A stretch of 64,000 bases of DNA from Pantoea alhagi (GTDB lineage: Bacteria; Pseudomonadota; Gammaproteobacteria; Enterobacterales; Enterobacteriaceae). Made by a program: the position numbers and the translations under genes. The stretch's first letter is position 1, and each line of letters opens with the position of its first letter. The stretch spans positions 186,001-250,000 of the forward strand of contig NZ_CP019706.1 of NCBI RefSeq assembly GCF_002101395.1, read 5' to 3'. The notes beneath the pieces were generated by a model. It had not been told where the DNA came from, searched no databases, and was given only the letters and a program-made list of their open reading frames with translations. Positions 15,284 to 23,578 of the stretch are shown in pieces.

Positions 15284-16336
15284 ATGTCACAGCAGAAAGA
15301 GCATAATCGCCGCGTCATTCTGGTCTCGCGTCCACACGGTGCGCCGACTTCCGCCAACTTTCGTCTTGATACGCAGCCGGTTCCCACGCCCGGCGAGGGA
15401 GAGCTGCTGTTACGGACGGTTTATCTCTCACTCGACCCTTATATGCGCGGTCGCATGAGCGATGCGCCTTCCTACGTTGAGCCTTTTGCCGTGGGAGATG
15501 TGCTGGGTGGCGGTACGGTGGCGATTGTTGAGCAGTCGCAGCATCCCGACTATCAGCAGGGCGACTGGGTGGTCAGCCAGAGCGGCTGGCAGGATTATGC
15601 GCTGTCGGATGGCCGTGGTCTGTTTAAATTACAGGGCCCGGTGTTAAAGCACCCTTCGTGGGCGTTGAGCCTGTTGGGAATGACCGGCTTTACCGCCTAT
15701 ATGGGGCTGCTGGATATTGGTAATCCGCAACCGGGCGAAACCGTGGTGGTGGCAGCCGCAACCGGCGCCGTTGGCTCGGTAGTGGGTCAAATCGCGAAGC
15801 TGAAAGGCTGTCGCGTGGTCGGCATCGCCGGCGGTGAAGAAAAATGCCGCTACGCTATGGAAAAACTGGGCTTTGACCACTGTGTCGATCACCGCCGCGA
15901 CGATCTGGCGCAGCAGCTGAAGCAGCACTGCCCTGACGGCATCGACGTCTATTTTGAAAATGTCGGCGGCAAAGTGTTCAACGCGGTATTGCCGCTGATG
16001 AACAGCAAAGGCCGAATCCCGCTGTGCGGCCTGATAGCCGACTATAACAGCACCGACCTGCCGCAGGGGCAGGATCATTTACCGCTGTTCCAGGGAGCCA
16101 TTCTGCGTAAGCGCCTGCGGGTACAGGGCTTTATTATCAATCAGGATTACGGCGATCGTTTTGAGGAATTTTTCCGTCAGATGAGCCAGTGGGTAGCGGA
16201 AGATCGCCTGGTATTCCGTGAACATATGGTTGATGAGCTGGAAAACGCGCCTGAAGCCTTTATTGGCATGCTGGAAGGCAAAAACTTCGGCAAGCTGGTT
16301 ATTCGGGTAGCAATGGATCAACCGGGAGAGCAATAA
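15284..16336 (+). CDS. curA: NADPH-dependent medium-chain reductase, CurA-like
   Basis: The 350-residue protein belongs to the leukotriene B4 12-hydroxydehydrogenase branch of the MDR superfamily, which reduces alpha,beta-unsaturated ketones with NADPH. It matches my memory of E. coli CurA (YncB), for example LSLDPYMRGRMSD (about 48-60), GMTGFTAYMGLLDIG, the nucleotide-binding AAATGAVGSVVGQIAKLKG and YFENVGGKVF. No zinc ligands of classical alcohol dehydrogenases are seen. The start has AAGGAG 8 bases upstream. Its stop overlaps the next start (TAATG), which ties it to the DJ-1-like gene and probably to ybhB. Confidence 0.88.
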   Translation: MSQQKEHNRRVILVSRPHGAPTSANFRLDTQPVPTPGEGELLLRTVYLSLDPYMRGRMSDAPSYVEPFAVGDVLGGGTVAIVEQSQHPDYQQGDWVVSQSGWQDYALSDGRGLFKLQGPVLKHPSWALSLLGMTGFTAYMGLLDIGNPQPGETVVVAAATGAVGSVVGQIAKLKGCRVVGIAGGEEKCRYAMEKLGFDHCVDHRRDDLAQQLKQHCPDGIDVYFENVGGKVFNAVLPLMNSKGRIPLCGLIADYNSTDLPQGQDHLPLFQGAILRKRLRVQGFIINQDYGDRFEEFFRQMSQWVAEDRLVFREHMVDELENAPEAFIGMLEGKNFGKLVIRVAMDQPGEQ

Positions 16337-17016
16337 TGAAAATTTTAATGGTCTTAACGTCCCACGATCGGCTGGGCGATACCGGCAAAAAAACCGGCTT
16401 CTGGCTGGAGGAGTTTGCTGCGCCTTATTATATCTTCAAAGACGCCGGTATCAGCGTGGTACTTGCCTCGCCGCAGGGCGGGCAGCCGCCGCTCGATCCG
16501 AAAAGCGACGAGCCGGATGCGCAGACCCACGATACCGAACGCTTTCGTCAGGATATTGCTGCTCAGCAGGCGCTGGCGAACACGCAACGTCTGGAAACCA
16601 TTGATGGCAGCAAGTACGACGCGGTATTTTATCCCGGCGGCCACGGTCCGCTATGGGATCTGGCCGAGGATAAGCACAGTATCGCGCTGATTGAAAATCT
16701 GTTCGCCAACGGTAAGCCGGTCGCTACCGTTTGCCACGCGCCAGGCGTTTTGCGCCATGTGAAAAAACCAGACGGTACACCGCTGGTAGCGGGTAAACGC
16801 GTCACCGGTTTTACCAACAGCGAAGAGCAGGCGGTCGGGCTGTCGGATATTGTGCCTTTCCTGGTGGAGGATGAGCTGAAGAAACAGGGCGGCCTGTTTG
16901 AACGCACCCAGGACTGGGGCGTCTGGACGGTAACCGATGGTCATCTGATCACCGGCCAGAATCCCGCTTCTTCCGCCGCCACCGCCGAAGAGTTACTGAA
17001 ACTGTTGCATCAATAA
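16336..17016 (+). CDS. DJ-1/PfpI family protein (Hsp31-like)
   Basis: The 226-residue protein has the DJ-1/PfpI fold of class I amidotransferase-like proteins. The nucleophile elbow is ATVCHAPGV with Cys133 and His134. The acidic partner is in FWLEEF (Glu25 or Glu26). The PGGHGPLWDL loop (100-109) is typical of the Hsp31-like subgroup, whose members act as glutathione-independent glyoxalases, deglycases or chaperones. The exact activity here is not determined. Its start overlaps the curA stop by one base and ybhB follows after 12 bases, so the three probably form a reactive-carbonyl or stress operon. Confidence 0.85.
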   Translation: MKILMVLTSHDRLGDTGKKTGFWLEEFAAPYYIFKDAGISVVLASPQGGQPPLDPKSDEPDAQTHDTERFRQDIAAQQALANTQRLETIDGSKYDAVFYPGGHGPLWDLAEDKHSIALIENLFANGKPVATVCHAPGVLRHVKKPDGTPLVAGKRVTGFTNSEEQAVGLSDIVPFLVEDELKKQGGLFERTQDWGVWTVTDGHLITGQNPASSAATAEELLKLLHQ

Positions 17017-17028
17017 AATGGAGAGGCG

Positions 17029-17505
17029 ATGAGGGTTTATAGTCACAATTTTAACGACGGCGAAAAGATGCCGGAGCGCCATGTCTTTAATGGCATGGGT
17101 TATCAGGGCGATAACATTTCACCGCATCTCGCCTGGGATGAGGTGCCGGAAGGCACGAAAAGTTTTGTCGTGACCTGCTACGATCCCGATGCCCCGACCG
17201 GTTCCGGCTGGTGGCACTGGGTGGTGGCGAATATTCCTGCTAACGTCACGGTACTGCCACAGGGCGCGGGTTCCGGTCAGGCATCGCTGCCTGAAGAGGC
17301 GATCCAGACGCGCACCGATTTTGGTAAAGCGGGCTACGGCGGCGCGGCACCGCCGCAGGGCGAAAGCCACCGCTATATTTTTACCGTACATGCGCTGGAC
17401 GTGGATAAAATCGAGGTGGATGAAAACGCCAGCGGCGCGATGGTAGGCTTTAATGTCCATTTCCACCGCCTCGCCAGCGCATCGATTACCGTGAATTACA
17501 GCTAA
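17029..17505 (+). CDS. ybhB: YbhB/YbcL family Raf kinase inhibitor-like protein
   Basis: The 158 residues equal E. coli YbhB and the sequences are very similar, for example HVFNGMGYQGDNISPHLAW (18-36) and CYDPDAPTGSGWWHWVV (50-66). The DPDAP and the His in WWHW belong to the phosphatidylethanolamine-binding protein fold, which forms a small anion or phospholipid pocket. The physiological role in bacteria is unknown. The start has GGAGAGG 2 to 8 bases upstream. In E. coli ybhB is next to bioA, and here curA and the DJ-1 gene lie between them. Confidence 0.95.
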   Translation: MRVYSHNFNDGEKMPERHVFNGMGYQGDNISPHLAWDEVPEGTKSFVVTCYDPDAPTGSGWWHWVVANIPANVTVLPQGAGSGQASLPEEAIQTRTDFGKAGYGGAAPPQGESHRYIFTVHALDVDKIEVDENASGAMVGFNVHFHRLASASITVNYS

Positions 17506-17656
17506 TAGTATTCAGCGGGGCGCTATTGCGCTCCGCCTGCTGCCAGCCGCCTGAATTCCTCTTTTGCTTTTATCCTCTGCTGACTCAACTGCGCGTTCTT
17601 GTGCAGCCTTGCCACTATTGCCGCAGCGCAGCCGAAACTGCGATGCGGCTCAGGCT

Positions 17657-18652
17657 TTACAGCGCGTGGATCACCACCCACATCGGGCCCTGCCCTACCG
17701 CATAACGCGCCAGCGGCGTCAGCAGCCCCTGCTCGCCATCGATACGATAGACTTCGATATGATGCGATTTCTGCCCCGCCGCAACCAGATACTGGCCGCT
17801 GCGATCGATGTTAAAGCCGCGCGGTTGGGTTTCCGTCGGCTGATGCCCTTGCAGAGTTAACGTACTGCCATCTTCACTGACGCTGAAAATAGTCAGGGTG
17901 CTGGAGGTACGATCGCAGGCGTAAAGATGACGACCATTCGGCGTCAGATGAATATCCGCCGCCCAGCGAGTGTCGGTAAAGTCGGCAGGCTGCATATCCA
18001 GGCTCTGTACGCACTCTACTTCGCCGTGGGCGTTGCGCAGCTTCCAGACGTCAACGGTGCTGTTAAGCTCATTGACGCAGTAGGCATACTGCTGACTGGG
18101 ATGGAACACCATATGACGCGGGCCTGCGCCCTCAACGGTAGTGACCTGCGGCTGCTGATGCGGCGTGAGTTTACCGGTGGCATGGACATCAAACAGGCAG
18201 ATACGGTCCTGCTTCAGGGCTGGTACAAATAGCGTCTGGTTGTCGCTGCCGATATTCGCGGAATGGCACCCTTCCAGCCCGTTAATAATCTGGCTCGGCT
18301 CCAGCGGTACGCCATCCGCGCCGATCGGGCTAATGCTGACGCAGGCGTCGTTATAAGATCCGCAGAACAGGAACCGGCCCTGATGGTCGGTAGAGATATG
18401 CGTCGGGCTGCCCGGCAGCGAGGCCTGCCCCGCTTCGCTCAGCGTACCATCCTCAGCGATACGATATGCAATAGTACGGAACTGTGGGCGCACGCCTACG
18501 TATAAAAAAGGCTGGGTGGGGTTCACCACCATCGGCTGCACCTGACCGGCGACATCCACCACTTGCAACAGCGTCAGCGCGCCATCCTCATTCATACGCC
18601 AGACGTGAATCTGTTGGCTTTCCGGACTGGCGGTATAAACAACTTGCTTCAT
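17657..18652 (-). CDS. pgl: 6-phosphogluconolactonase
   Basis: Pgl hydrolyses 6-phosphogluconolactone in the oxidative pentose phosphate pathway. The 331 residues equal E. coli Pgl (YbhE), a seven-bladed beta-propeller. Conserved stretches are TASPESQQIHVW (7-18), LPGSPTHISTDHQG, GCHSANIG and GAGPRHMVFHP. It is convergent with ybhB and divergent from ybhA, as in E. coli. Confidence 0.97.
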   Translation of the reverse strand: MKQVVYTASPESQQIHVWRMNEDGALTLLQVVDVAGQVQPMVVNPTQPFLYVGVRPQFRTIAYRIAEDGTLSEAGQASLPGSPTHISTDHQGRFLFCGSYNDACVSISPIGADGVPLEPSQIINGLEGCHSANIGSDNQTLFVPALKQDRICLFDVHATGKLTPHQQPQVTTVEGAGPRHMVFHPSQQYAYCVNELNSTVDVWKLRNAHGEVECVQSLDMQPADFTDTRWAADIHLTPNGRHLYACDRTSSTLTIFSVSEDGSTLTLQGHQPTETQPRGFNIDRSGQYLVAAGQKSHHIEVYRIDGEQGLLTPLARYAVGQGPMWVVIHAL

Positions 18653-18810
18653 GAATTCTCCTTGTCTGATTACCTGTAATTGTTGGCCTGTGGCAAAGGG
18701 TAGCGTGTTTTAACCAGACTCGGCGGATTGATTGTGCCGCTATGGTTTGGTGACCAGCACCACAGGGTGTAACATCGCTGCTTTGCTAATAATGACTGGC
18801 GGAATTAACT

Positions 18811-19629
18811 ATGAGCTATCGCGTGATTGCCCTCGACCTTGACGGTACGCTGCTGACGCCGCGTAAAACCATTCTTCCTGAATCGCTGGCCGCCCTTGCC
18901 GAAGCCCAACGGGCCGGGGTAAAAGTCCTGATCGTCACCGGACGCCATCACTGCGCCATCCATCCTTTTTATCAGGCGCTGGCGTTAGATACACCTGCAA
19001 TCTGCTGTAATGGTGCCTATTTGTATGATTATGCAGCGAAAAAGGTATTAGCTGCCGATCCGCTGGCTAAGCCGCAGGCGTTGAAAGTGATTGAGATGCT
19101 TGAGCAACAGGCGATTCACGGCCTGCTCTACGTTGATGACGCCATGCTCTATCAAACGCCGACCGGTCATGTTGAGCGCACTCTGCTGTGGGCGGAATCA
19201 TTACCGCCGCATCAGCGTCCGTGCTTTTTGCAGGTGCCGGATTTGGCTGCCGCCGCGCAGGATGCGCAGGCGATCTGGAAGTTCGCCCTCTCCCATCCCG
19301 ATACGCGCGCGCTGCAGCAGTTTGCCGAAAGCGTTGAGCTGGAGCTGGGTCTGGCATGCGAATGGTCGTGGCACGATCAGGTGGATATTGCGCAGGCGGG
19401 CAACAGCAAAGGCAAGCGTCTGGCGCAATGGGTCGCTTCGCAGGGACTGGAAATGAAGGATGTGCTGGCGTTCGGCGATAATTATAACGATCTCAGCATG
19501 CTGGAAACGGTGGGGCTGGGCGTCGCGATGGGCAACGCCGATGAGGCGATTAAAGCGCGCGCCGCGCGGGTTATCGGCACTAACCTGGAACCAGGGATTG
19601 CAGAAACCATTCGCCGCGAAGTGCTGTAA
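18811..19629 (+). CDS. ybhA: HAD-superfamily phosphatase YbhA (pyridoxal phosphatase)
   Basis: The 272-residue Cof-type HAD phosphatase has motif I LDLDGTLL (8-15), the motif II threonine in LIVTGRH, and motif IV FGDNYNDLSML near 223. The E. coli protein of the same length dephosphorylates pyridoxal 5'-phosphate and some sugar phosphates. It is a single-gene unit that converges on modC. The ribosome site is not strong. Confidence 0.95.
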   Translation: MSYRVIALDLDGTLLTPRKTILPESLAALAEAQRAGVKVLIVTGRHHCAIHPFYQALALDTPAICCNGAYLYDYAAKKVLAADPLAKPQALKVIEMLEQQAIHGLLYVDDAMLYQTPTGHVERTLLWAESLPPHQRPCFLQVPDLAAAAQDAQAIWKFALSHPDTRALQQFAESVELELGLACEWSWHDQVDIAQAGNSKGKRLAQWVASQGLEMKDVLAFGDNYNDLSMLETVGLGVAMGNADEAIKARAARVIGTNLEPGIAETIRREVL

Positions 19630-19687
19630 AGCCTTACGTGCCATACATCAACGGACCAGCCGTTGCTGCCTTATCTGACAGGCAGAG

Positions 19688-19717
19688 AAAAAACCGCGGA
19701 GCCAGAGACGGCTCCGC
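19688..19717 (-). terminator. Terminator after modABC
   Basis: GCGGAGCC (19696-19703) pairs with GGCTCCGC (19710-19717). Read on the minus strand the stem is followed by GG and a T run (six A residues at 19688-19693). Confidence 0.82.
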
Positions 19718-19722
19718 CGCTT

Positions 19723-20784
19723 TCAGGGCGTGATAGAAACGCTTTTGATCTGGGCGTACAGCCACATTCCCGGTTTGATCGCCAGCTCATCGCGCGCCCA
19801 CGGCGTGATGCGCGCCCACAGCTCGCTGGAACCGATGCGCAGCTTGACTTCAGTCTGCTGATTTGAGACTTCAATCAGCTCGCTGACCTGCGCGGGCAGC
19901 ACGTTACGAATGGTGCTGTTAAGCGGCGGCTGCAGAATTAACGACACGTCCGATGACTGAACGCGAATACGCAGCGGCGTTTTCAGCGGCGCGTCTACCC
20001 GGCTGACCCAGATATGCTGATCGCCAAGCGACAGCGCGGTCATGGCATAATCGGGATGCTGCTCCAGTACCTGCACGCGCAGTACGCTGCTCTGTTCGCT
20101 ACGCGGCAGCCACGGACGTAGCGCGCTGCCGTTCCATACCTCTTCCAGCGTCCCGGTCGCCTTAACCTGACCGTTATCAAGTACCAGCACCCGATCCGCC
20201 AGCTGTAAGATCTCATCCAGGCTGTGCGACACGTAAAGCAAGGGAATATCTACCTGCTTTGCCAGCTTCTGCAAATAGGGCAGCAGTTCGCGCTTACGTA
20301 GCAGATCCAGCGCCGCCAGCGGCTCATCCATTAGCAGGATATCGGGCGCGGTCAACAGCGCGCGTCCAATCGCCACGCGTTGCTTTTCACCGCCGGAGAG
20401 CGACCAGGGAAAGCGATCCAGCAGGTCGCCAATGCCCAACAAACTGACCAGCGCATCAAACTGCCCCTGGCGGCTTTTCGCCATACCGTAGCGCAGATTG
20501 CCGCGCACCCGATAATGCGGAAACAGGCGCGCCTCCTGAAACACATAGCCGACGCGCCGTTTCTCGGGCGGTAGCCAGACAGCCTGTTCCGCATCGCTCA
20601 GCGTGCGCCCGTTCAGGCGGATATAGCCCTGCTGTGGCGCAGCCAGCCCGGCGATGGCATTGATCAATGAGGTTTTGCCCGCGCCCGAGACGCCGAAAAT
20701 GGCGGTAATACCGCTGGCGGGCAGCTGCGTATCGATCTGCAGCGAGCTGTCGCCCTGCTGCAACGTGAAGTTAAGTTCCAGCAT
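19723..20784 (-). CDS. modC: Molybdate ABC transporter ATPase
   Basis: ModC powers the ModABC molybdate importer. Walker A is GVSGAGKT (31-38), the signature is LSGGEKQR (about 129-136), Walker B is ILLMDEPLAALD, and the H-loop is YVSHS. The C-terminal third (about 290-350) carries the molybdate/tungstate-binding MOP domain that allows feedback inhibition. The protein has 353 residues. Its start overlaps the modB stop by one base. Confidence 0.97.
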   Translation of the reverse strand: MLELNFTLQQGDSSLQIDTQLPASGITAIFGVSGAGKTSLINAIAGLAAPQQGYIRLNGRTLSDAEQAVWLPPEKRRVGYVFQEARLFPHYRVRGNLRYGMAKSRQGQFDALVSLLGIGDLLDRFPWSLSGGEKQRVAIGRALLTAPDILLMDEPLAALDLLRKRELLPYLQKLAKQVDIPLLYVSHSLDEILQLADRVLVLDNGQVKATGTLEEVWNGSALRPWLPRSEQSSVLRVQVLEQHPDYAMTALSLGDQHIWVSRVDAPLKTPLRIRVQSSDVSLILQPPLNSTIRNVLPAQVSELIEVSNQQTEVKLRIGSSELWARITPWARDELAIKPGMWLYAQIKSVSITP

Positions 20785-21473
20785 CAGCCCCCCAGACGCT
20801 TACGGCCCCAGCGAGCGAGCCATTCCGACAGCAGCAATGAAATCAGCGCCAGCGCAATAGCGATCAGGCAGAGTCTGGCGGCATTCGTTTCGGCTCCCGG
20901 CGTTTCCAGCAGCGTAAACATCGCCAGTGGAATAGTGCGGGTTTCGCCAGGAATATTGGATACAAAAGTAATGGTGGCGCCAAACTCGCCGAGCGAGCGG
21001 GCAAAGGCGAGCACGGTGCCAGCGATCAGGCCCGGCAGCGTAAGCGGCAGAGTAACCGTAAAAAACACGCGCCAGCGCCCGGCCCCCAGGGTACGCGCCG
21101 CCTGCTCCAGTTTCGGATCGACCGCCTCCAGCGCCAGGCGAATAGCGCGCACCATCAGCGGCAGCGCCACCACGGCGGCAGCCAACGCCGCACCGCGCCA
21201 GCTAAACGCGAAGCTGATACCAAACCAGTCATAGAGCCATGCGCCCAGCCAGCCGCGCCGCCCGAGCGACAGCAGCAGCAGATAACCCACCACCACCGGC
21301 GGCAGCACCAGCGGCAGATGAATCAAACTATCCAGCAAGGCTTTGCCACGAAACTCACGGCGCGCCAGCACCCAGGCGAGCAAGATGCCAAAAGGCAAAC
21401 TGAACAACACAGCAATAGCAGAAACTTTCAGGCTGAGCTCGACAGCCTGCCATTCAACATCACTCAATATCAT
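20784..21473 (-). CDS. modB: Molybdate ABC transporter permease
   Basis: The 229-residue inner-membrane protein has about five hydrophobic segments. The cytoplasmic EAA loop is LEQAARTLGAGRWRVFF, which contacts ModC. PLVLPPVVVGYLLL is a conserved ModB segment. It overlaps modA and modC by one base at each junction, so the three are translationally coupled. Confidence 0.97.
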   Translation of the reverse strand: MILSDVEWQAVELSLKVSAIAVLFSLPFGILLAWVLARREFRGKALLDSLIHLPLVLPPVVVGYLLLLSLGRRGWLGAWLYDWFGISFAFSWRGAALAAAVVALPLMVRAIRLALEAVDPKLEQAARTLGAGRWRVFFTVTLPLTLPGLIAGTVLAFARSLGEFGATITFVSNIPGETRTIPLAMFTLLETPGAETNAARLCLIAIALALISLLLSEWLARWGRKRLGG

Positions 21474-22249
21474 TAGCGTGGCGTAAATCCATATTTTTTA
21501 AATATTGTTGCCGCTTCAGGCCCTTTTAAGTAGTCATAAAACGCGCTGACGGCAGGATGGCGGTGATCTTTGACAATGGCCATCGGATATTCCACCGGTT
21601 TATGGCTGTTTGCCGGGAAATGCCCGACCACCGTCACGTTATGGCTGGCGACTGCATCAGAGCCGTAAACAATTCCGTAAGGGGTTTCGTTACGTTCCAC
21701 CAGCGCCAGCGCGGCGCGTACATTATTGGCGCGCGCCATAACCGGCGACAGCGTATCCCAGGCGCCTAAATTTTGTAAGGCCTCTTTCGCATAAATACCG
21801 GCCGGAACATGATCCGGATCGCCGCCAGCAATACGCTGCCCCTTTAGCAGGCTTTTCCAGTCGGTATTTTTATCAATGGTAACCGCTTTCGCCTGCGCGT
21901 CGGCGGGAGCGATAAGCACCAAATCGTTGCCCAGCAGCGTATAGCGCGAATCGCCCTCGATACTGTTTTTTTGCGCCGCGTAATTCATCCACTGCTGATC
22001 GGCAGAAATAAACAGATCGGCCGGCGCGCCCTGCTCTATCTGACGCGCCAGCGTCGACGAGGAGGCGTAAGAGGTAACGATTTTAATCTCATGTTTGTTT
22101 TTTTCATACTGACTGACAATATCCTGTAGCGCATTGGTCAGCGACGCGGCGGCAAACACCGTCACATTTTGCGCGGCAACGGCGTGCCCCGATACGCTCA
22201 AACTGATGGCGGCAGCACCCAGCCAGCAGCTCCATTTAACAGCAGACAT
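21473..22249 (-). CDS. modA: Molybdate-binding periplasmic protein
   Basis: ModA captures molybdate or tungstate in the periplasm. I chose the ATG at 22247-22249, with GGGAGA 8 bases upstream. It gives 258 residues with a signal peptide ending near HAVAA. A longer frame reaching 22321 would run through the ModE box. VFAAASLTNALQDI just after cleavage and SYASSSTLARQIEQGAPADLFIS in the body are family marks; the Ser residues there bind the oxyanion. Confidence 0.97.
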   Translation of the reverse strand: MSAVKWSCWLGAAAISLSVSGHAVAAQNVTVFAAASLTNALQDIVSQYEKNKHEIKIVTSYASSSTLARQIEQGAPADLFISADQQWMNYAAQKNSIEGDSRYTLLGNDLVLIAPADAQAKAVTIDKNTDWKSLLKGQRIAGGDPDHVPAGIYAKEALQNLGAWDTLSPVMARANNVRAALALVERNETPYGIVYGSDAVASHNVTVVGHFPANSHKPVEYPMAIVKDHRHPAVSAFYDYLKGPEAATIFKKYGFTPR

Positions 22250-22266
22250 AGCATTTCTCCCGGTTA

Positions 22267-22290
22267 CGTTATATAGCGCATAATATAACG
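22267..22290. promoter_or_regulatory. ModE box upstream of modA
   Basis: CGTTATAT (22267-22274) and ATATAACG (22283-22290) form a perfect inverted repeat centred 30 bases upstream of the modA start. In E. coli, molybdate-bound ModE represses modABC from the same kind of site. The divergent modE gene lies 450 bases away. Confidence 0.85.
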
Positions 22291-22345
22291 AGACGGGAAG
22301 GTATGTCATACGTTTGATCAAATAGCGGCAAATGGGTAGATAAAC

Positions 22346-22374
22346 AGCAGGGCCGACATCATGCCGGCCCTGCT
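22346..22374 (-). terminator. Hairpin after acrZ, probable terminator
   Basis: AGCAGGGCC (22346-22354) pairs with GGCCCTGCT (22366-22374). On the minus strand the stem is followed by GTTTATC, a modest T tract. It would separate acrZ from the modA promoter. Confidence 0.6.
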
Positions 22375-22399
22375 AAAAGAAGAGAATCGCGCGGTGGGA

Positions 22400-22555
22400 C
22401 TACTGGCGATGCTTTGCCGGCTGGTCATTACGATGACCGAATTTAGAAATGACGTTGAAAACTTCGCCCAGGCCATAAATCAGGCCAAGAATGATCGCCA
22501 TTACGATCGGCACCATGATCACGGCGACAGCAAGGCTTTTTAATAACTCCAGCAT
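22400..22555 (-). CDS. acrZ: AcrZ, small membrane partner of the AcrB drug efflux pump
   Basis: This 51-codon gene lies between modE and modA, as acrZ (ybhT) does in E. coli. The product begins MLELLKSLAVAVIMVPIV and continues AIILGLIYGLGEVFNVIS, almost the same as E. coli AcrZ (49 residues). It is a single bent transmembrane helix that binds AcrB and modulates export of some drugs such as chloramphenicol. The C-terminal tail is hydrophilic, ending KHRQ. The start ATG is at 22553-22555. Confidence 0.94.
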   Translation of the reverse strand: MLELLKSLAVAVIMVPIVMAIILGLIYGLGEVFNVISKFGHRNDQPAKHRQ

Positions 22556-22719
22556 AGTTGCCTCGTTTATTACGGTAAAAAAACCATTTTAACCAGCGTG
22601 GCAGAAAACGCACTGCTATTTTGTGCGCTTTACCTTTCCTTAAGCGGCAGCGCTTAACGCCGTGACACCCCCTGCCGCCTCTTTTACAATCCGATGATTA
22701 CCACTTTTTGGGGTTTAGC

Positions 22720-23502
22720 ATGCAGGCTGATATTTCTCTGATTATTCGACTACAGCAGAAGCTGTTTGCCGATCCGCGCCGGATTGCGTTATTGCAGCAA
22801 ATCAAACACACCGGTTCGATTAGCCAGGGCGCAAAACTGGCTGGCATCAGTTACAAAAGCGCATGGGATGCGATCAATGAGATGAATCAGCTGGCGGAGC
22901 GCACGCTGGTAGAGCGCGCAACGGGCGGCAAAGGCGGCGGCGGCGCGCAGCTTACGCGCTATGGCGAACGTTTAATTGAGCTGTTCCGTCTGCTGGAGCA
23001 GATTCAGCAAAAGGCGTTTGATGTGTTGCAGGATGACCAACTGCCGCTGGATAGCCTGCTGGCGGCCATTGCCCGTTTCTCGCTGCAAACCAGCGCGCGT
23101 AATCAGCTGTTTGGCACCGTCATCAATCGTGATGCAGAGCCAGTGCAGCAGCACGTTGACATTTTGCTGGCCGATCGCCAGACGCGTCTGAAAGCTGCCC
23201 TGACCCGGCAGAGTGCGGATCGCCTGCAGCTAAGCGCGGGCAAGGAGGTGTTACTGTTAATCAAAGCGCCCTGGATCGAGGTAAGCCATACGCCTTCCGG
23301 GGCGGATAATCAACTTCCCTGTACCATCAGCGCGATTGAGCATGGCGAGCAGCAAAGCGAAGTATTGATGCGCCTGACCAGCGGCGAAACCCTGTGCGCC
23401 ACATTAAGCAATCAGCAGGTCGTGCAGCAAAATCTACAGCCAGGGGCGACGGTGCTGGCACATTTCAATGCCGATCGGGTGATTATCGCGACGCTGCTCT
23501 GA
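22720..23502 (+). CDS. modE: Molybdate-responsive transcriptional regulator ModE
   Basis: ModE binds molybdate and then represses modABC and activates moaA and molybdoenzyme genes. The 260-residue protein starts at the ATG at 22720 (MQADISL), with GGGG 9 bases before. The winged-helix DNA-binding domain contains SISQGAKLAGISYKSAWDAI (33-52) and RATGGKGGGGAQLT. The two C-terminal MOP domains hold SARNQLFGTVI and KAPWIEVS. Two ModE boxes are visible in the window, at 5321 and 22267. Confidence 0.96.
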   Translation: MQADISLIIRLQQKLFADPRRIALLQQIKHTGSISQGAKLAGISYKSAWDAINEMNQLAERTLVERATGGKGGGGAQLTRYGERLIELFRLLEQIQQKAFDVLQDDQLPLDSLLAAIARFSLQTSARNQLFGTVINRDAEPVQQHVDILLADRQTRLKAALTRQSADRLQLSAGKEVLLLIKAPWIEVSHTPSGADNQLPCTISAIEHGEQQSEVLMRLTSGETLCATLSNQQVVQQNLQPGATVLAHFNADRVIIATLL

Positions 23503-23578
23503 ATTGGTCACGGTTGTTTGACAAGCTTTCAGCCAGCCATTAAAAATCCTTTTTACGCTGCAAAAAACGGAATGAAAA

